Source of the DNA: WJMT01 sp964456985
GTDB taxonomy: Bacteria > Acidobacteriota > Aminicenantia > Aminicenantales > Aminicenantaceae
DNA: 14,405 bases
Direction of reading: 5' to 3'
Assembly (NCBI GenBank): GCA_964456985.1
Contig: CAYWDH010000065.1
Span: forward strand, 1-14,405
A program made the translations under genes and the position numbers. The number at the start of each line of letters is the position of its first letter. Positions within the stretch are counted from its first letter, which is position 1. This document shows, piece by piece, positions 13,586-14,405 of this stretch. The notes under the pieces are model-generated. The model had not been told where the DNA came from. It did no database searches and saw nothing but the letters and a program-made list of their open reading frames with translations.

Positions 13586-14249
13586 TAATTATAAGGCTGA
13601 ATCTTCAATGTCGCCACGTCCACACCTGATTTTCACTAGACTAAAAGCAAATCAACCAGTTTTTAACACTATTCGTCTACAATTTGCAGTGGGAGTGGTG
13701 GTTTTTTATTTAATCTTTGCGGGATTTTTCATGCAGACTGGTGCCGCCCAGACAAGCTATTCGCTTGATGAAGCGATAAAGGTGCTGGAGCTGATTGAGA
13801 AGGTCAATTCAGAGAGCGAAAAAAATTATTCAGGCCCTTTGCGTCAGATAGTGGTTACAGAAAGCGAACTCAATTCCTATCTGGCATTCAGACTCGAGCA
13901 GGAGGAAGATATATTAAAGGAACTGAGACTGAAATTATTCGATGCAAACAGGATAGAGGGAAAGATACTGCTTCGGTTTGAGAAAACAGGCCTTTCTTGG
14001 GTGCTTGAACCTGAAATGATTTTTTATTTCAGCGGAAAAATCAAGGTTAAAGAAGAGGCTGCGCGGCTGGCGATCGATGAGCTTTTTTTGAATAAGGAAC
14101 CGGTTGATCCTCTGCTGCTGGATACAGTGATTTTTCTGGCATCAAAGCTTCAGGGAACCGAAAGCACAGGATTGAGCGACTGGTATGAACTTCCCTATGG
14201 CATCAAAGATGTGCGGATAGAAACAGGGAGAGCTATCTTTTTTTATTAA
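13563..14249 (+). CDS. Unrecognised membrane-anchored or secreted protein
   Basis: I do not recognise this family. From the ATG at 13563 it is 228 residues and overlaps the permease by 23 bases; from the ATG at 13608 it is 213 residues with a 22-bp gap. Neither start has a strong Shine-Dalgarno. A hydrophobic helix (about 41-58) followed by TGAAQ resembles a signal peptide or anchor with a long basic lead. The mature part opens with a helix (SYSLDEAIKVLELIEKV), then QIVVTESELNSYLAFRL, then alternating strands (LRLKLFDANRIEGKILLRFEK, MIFYFSGKIKVK). A T-x-E-L-N-x-Y phrase followed by beta strands recalls lipid-binding envelope proteins of the DUF2140/LmeA sort, but this is only a resemblance. 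It is last in the ABC-transporter operon, so a partnership with the transporter is plausible. Confidence 0.7.
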   Translation: MVLLPTINNYKAESSMSPRPHLIFTRLKANQPVFNTIRLQFAVGVVVFYLIFAGFFMQTGAAQTSYSLDEAIKVLELIEKVNSESEKNYSGPLRQIVVTESELNSYLAFRLEQEEDILKELRLKLFDANRIEGKILLRFEKTGLSWVLEPEMIFYFSGKIKVKEEAARLAIDELFLNKEPVDPLLLDTVIFLASKLQGTESTGLSDWYELPYGIKDVRIETGRAIFFY

Positions 14250-14257
14250 AAATGGAG

Positions 14258-14405
14258 TATTCATAAAAAAATGGCGATGAAAATCAGATGTGGCTTGTGC
14301 TCGCTAAAGATTTTTAACGCCATTCTCCTTTATTTTTCTCGGCGCTTGCATAACTCCCCCCGTCCGTGGGTCAGACATACTCAGCGTCCGGCTTCGCCGG
14401 ATACC
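14258..14405 (+). repeat. Dispersed intergenic repeat, copy C (cut by window end)
   Basis: Starts eight bases after the last stop codon. 14258-14280 is identical to the reverse complement of 279-301, and 14281-14371 is 83/91 identical to the reverse complement of 65-155. It then continues CAGACATACTCA like copy B. It ends in a hairpin TCCGGC (14387-14392)/GCCGGA (14396-14401) around TTC. Compared with copy B's CTCGGC/GCCGAG, two base pairs have changed on both sides so that pairing is kept. Copy C lacks the 123 bp found inside copy A. Confidence 0.87.
14268..14339. terminator. Imperfect bidirectional terminator-like stem in copy C
   Basis: 14268-14285 pairs with 14309-14326: 15 Watson-Crick pairs, one G-U and two mismatches, with a 23-base loop. 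On the - strand the stem runs into seven Ts (complement of 14265-14271), an intrinsic-terminator form. On the + strand it is followed by the T-rich TCCTTTATTTTTC, which could end the transporter operon. Function is inferred from form only. Confidence 0.45.

Noticed and set aside
65..14371. CRISPR array or IS-bounded composite transposon
   Set aside because: The copies are kilobases apart rather than regularly spaced, and no transposase, integrase or cas gene is encoded in the window.

Overview
This is a bacterial exopolysaccharide (EPS) or capsule assembly locus from a diderm (Gram-negative-type) organism with moderate, slightly AT-rich composition. The diderm call rests on a Wza-type outer-membrane export protein plus a full-length Wzc-type kinase on one chain. 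The gene set and style (PHP-type CpsB phosphatase, NTP_transf_5-family protein, TPR and carboxypeptidase-regulatory-like proteins) would fit an Acidobacteriota/Aminicenantes-like or deltaproteobacterial lineage. That placement is inference; no rRNA or marker gene is present. All genes lie on the + strand.

Layout. 1-312: no gene; holds a small hairpin and an inverted-orientation copy (A) of a dispersed intergenic repeat that runs up to the first gene's ribosome-binding site. 313-1005: initiating sugar-phosphate transferase. 1078-2235: FAD-dependent reductase of the geranylgeranyl reductase family. 2394-3236: Wza/SLBB export protein. 3349-7919: a tightly packed operon of Wzc-type tyrosine kinase/co-polymerase, CpsB-type PHP phosphatase and Wzy/O-antigen-ligase membrane protein. 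7920-8147: second repeat copy (B). 8148-9836: membrane-anchored TPR protein with a C-terminal beta domain. 9872-9908: the clearest promoter in the window, driving 9924-10718, a secreted protein that joins a carboxypeptidase-regulatory-like fold to a translation-factor-like beta-barrel. 10793-14249: a second overlapping operon of NTP_transf_5-family protein, ABC-2 ATPase, ABC-2 permease and an unrecognised membrane/secreted protein. 14258-14405: third repeat copy (C), cut by the window end.

How it works together (family knowledge plus inference). The sugar transferase loads the first sugar phosphate onto a polyprenyl phosphate, Wzy polymerises repeat units, the kinase and phosphatase set chain length by a phosphorylation cycle, and the SLBB protein opens the export channel. 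No glycosyltransferase and no Wzx flippase is encoded here, so those must lie elsewhere. The ABC-2 pair may serve a separate export job.

The most unusual feature is the dispersed repeat. Copies A and C are 83/91 identical over an ungapped core, lie in inverted orientation at the two ends of the gene cluster, and have a shorter copy in the middle. The repeat has hairpin-forming parts, and one of its ends is reused directly upstream of two start codons.
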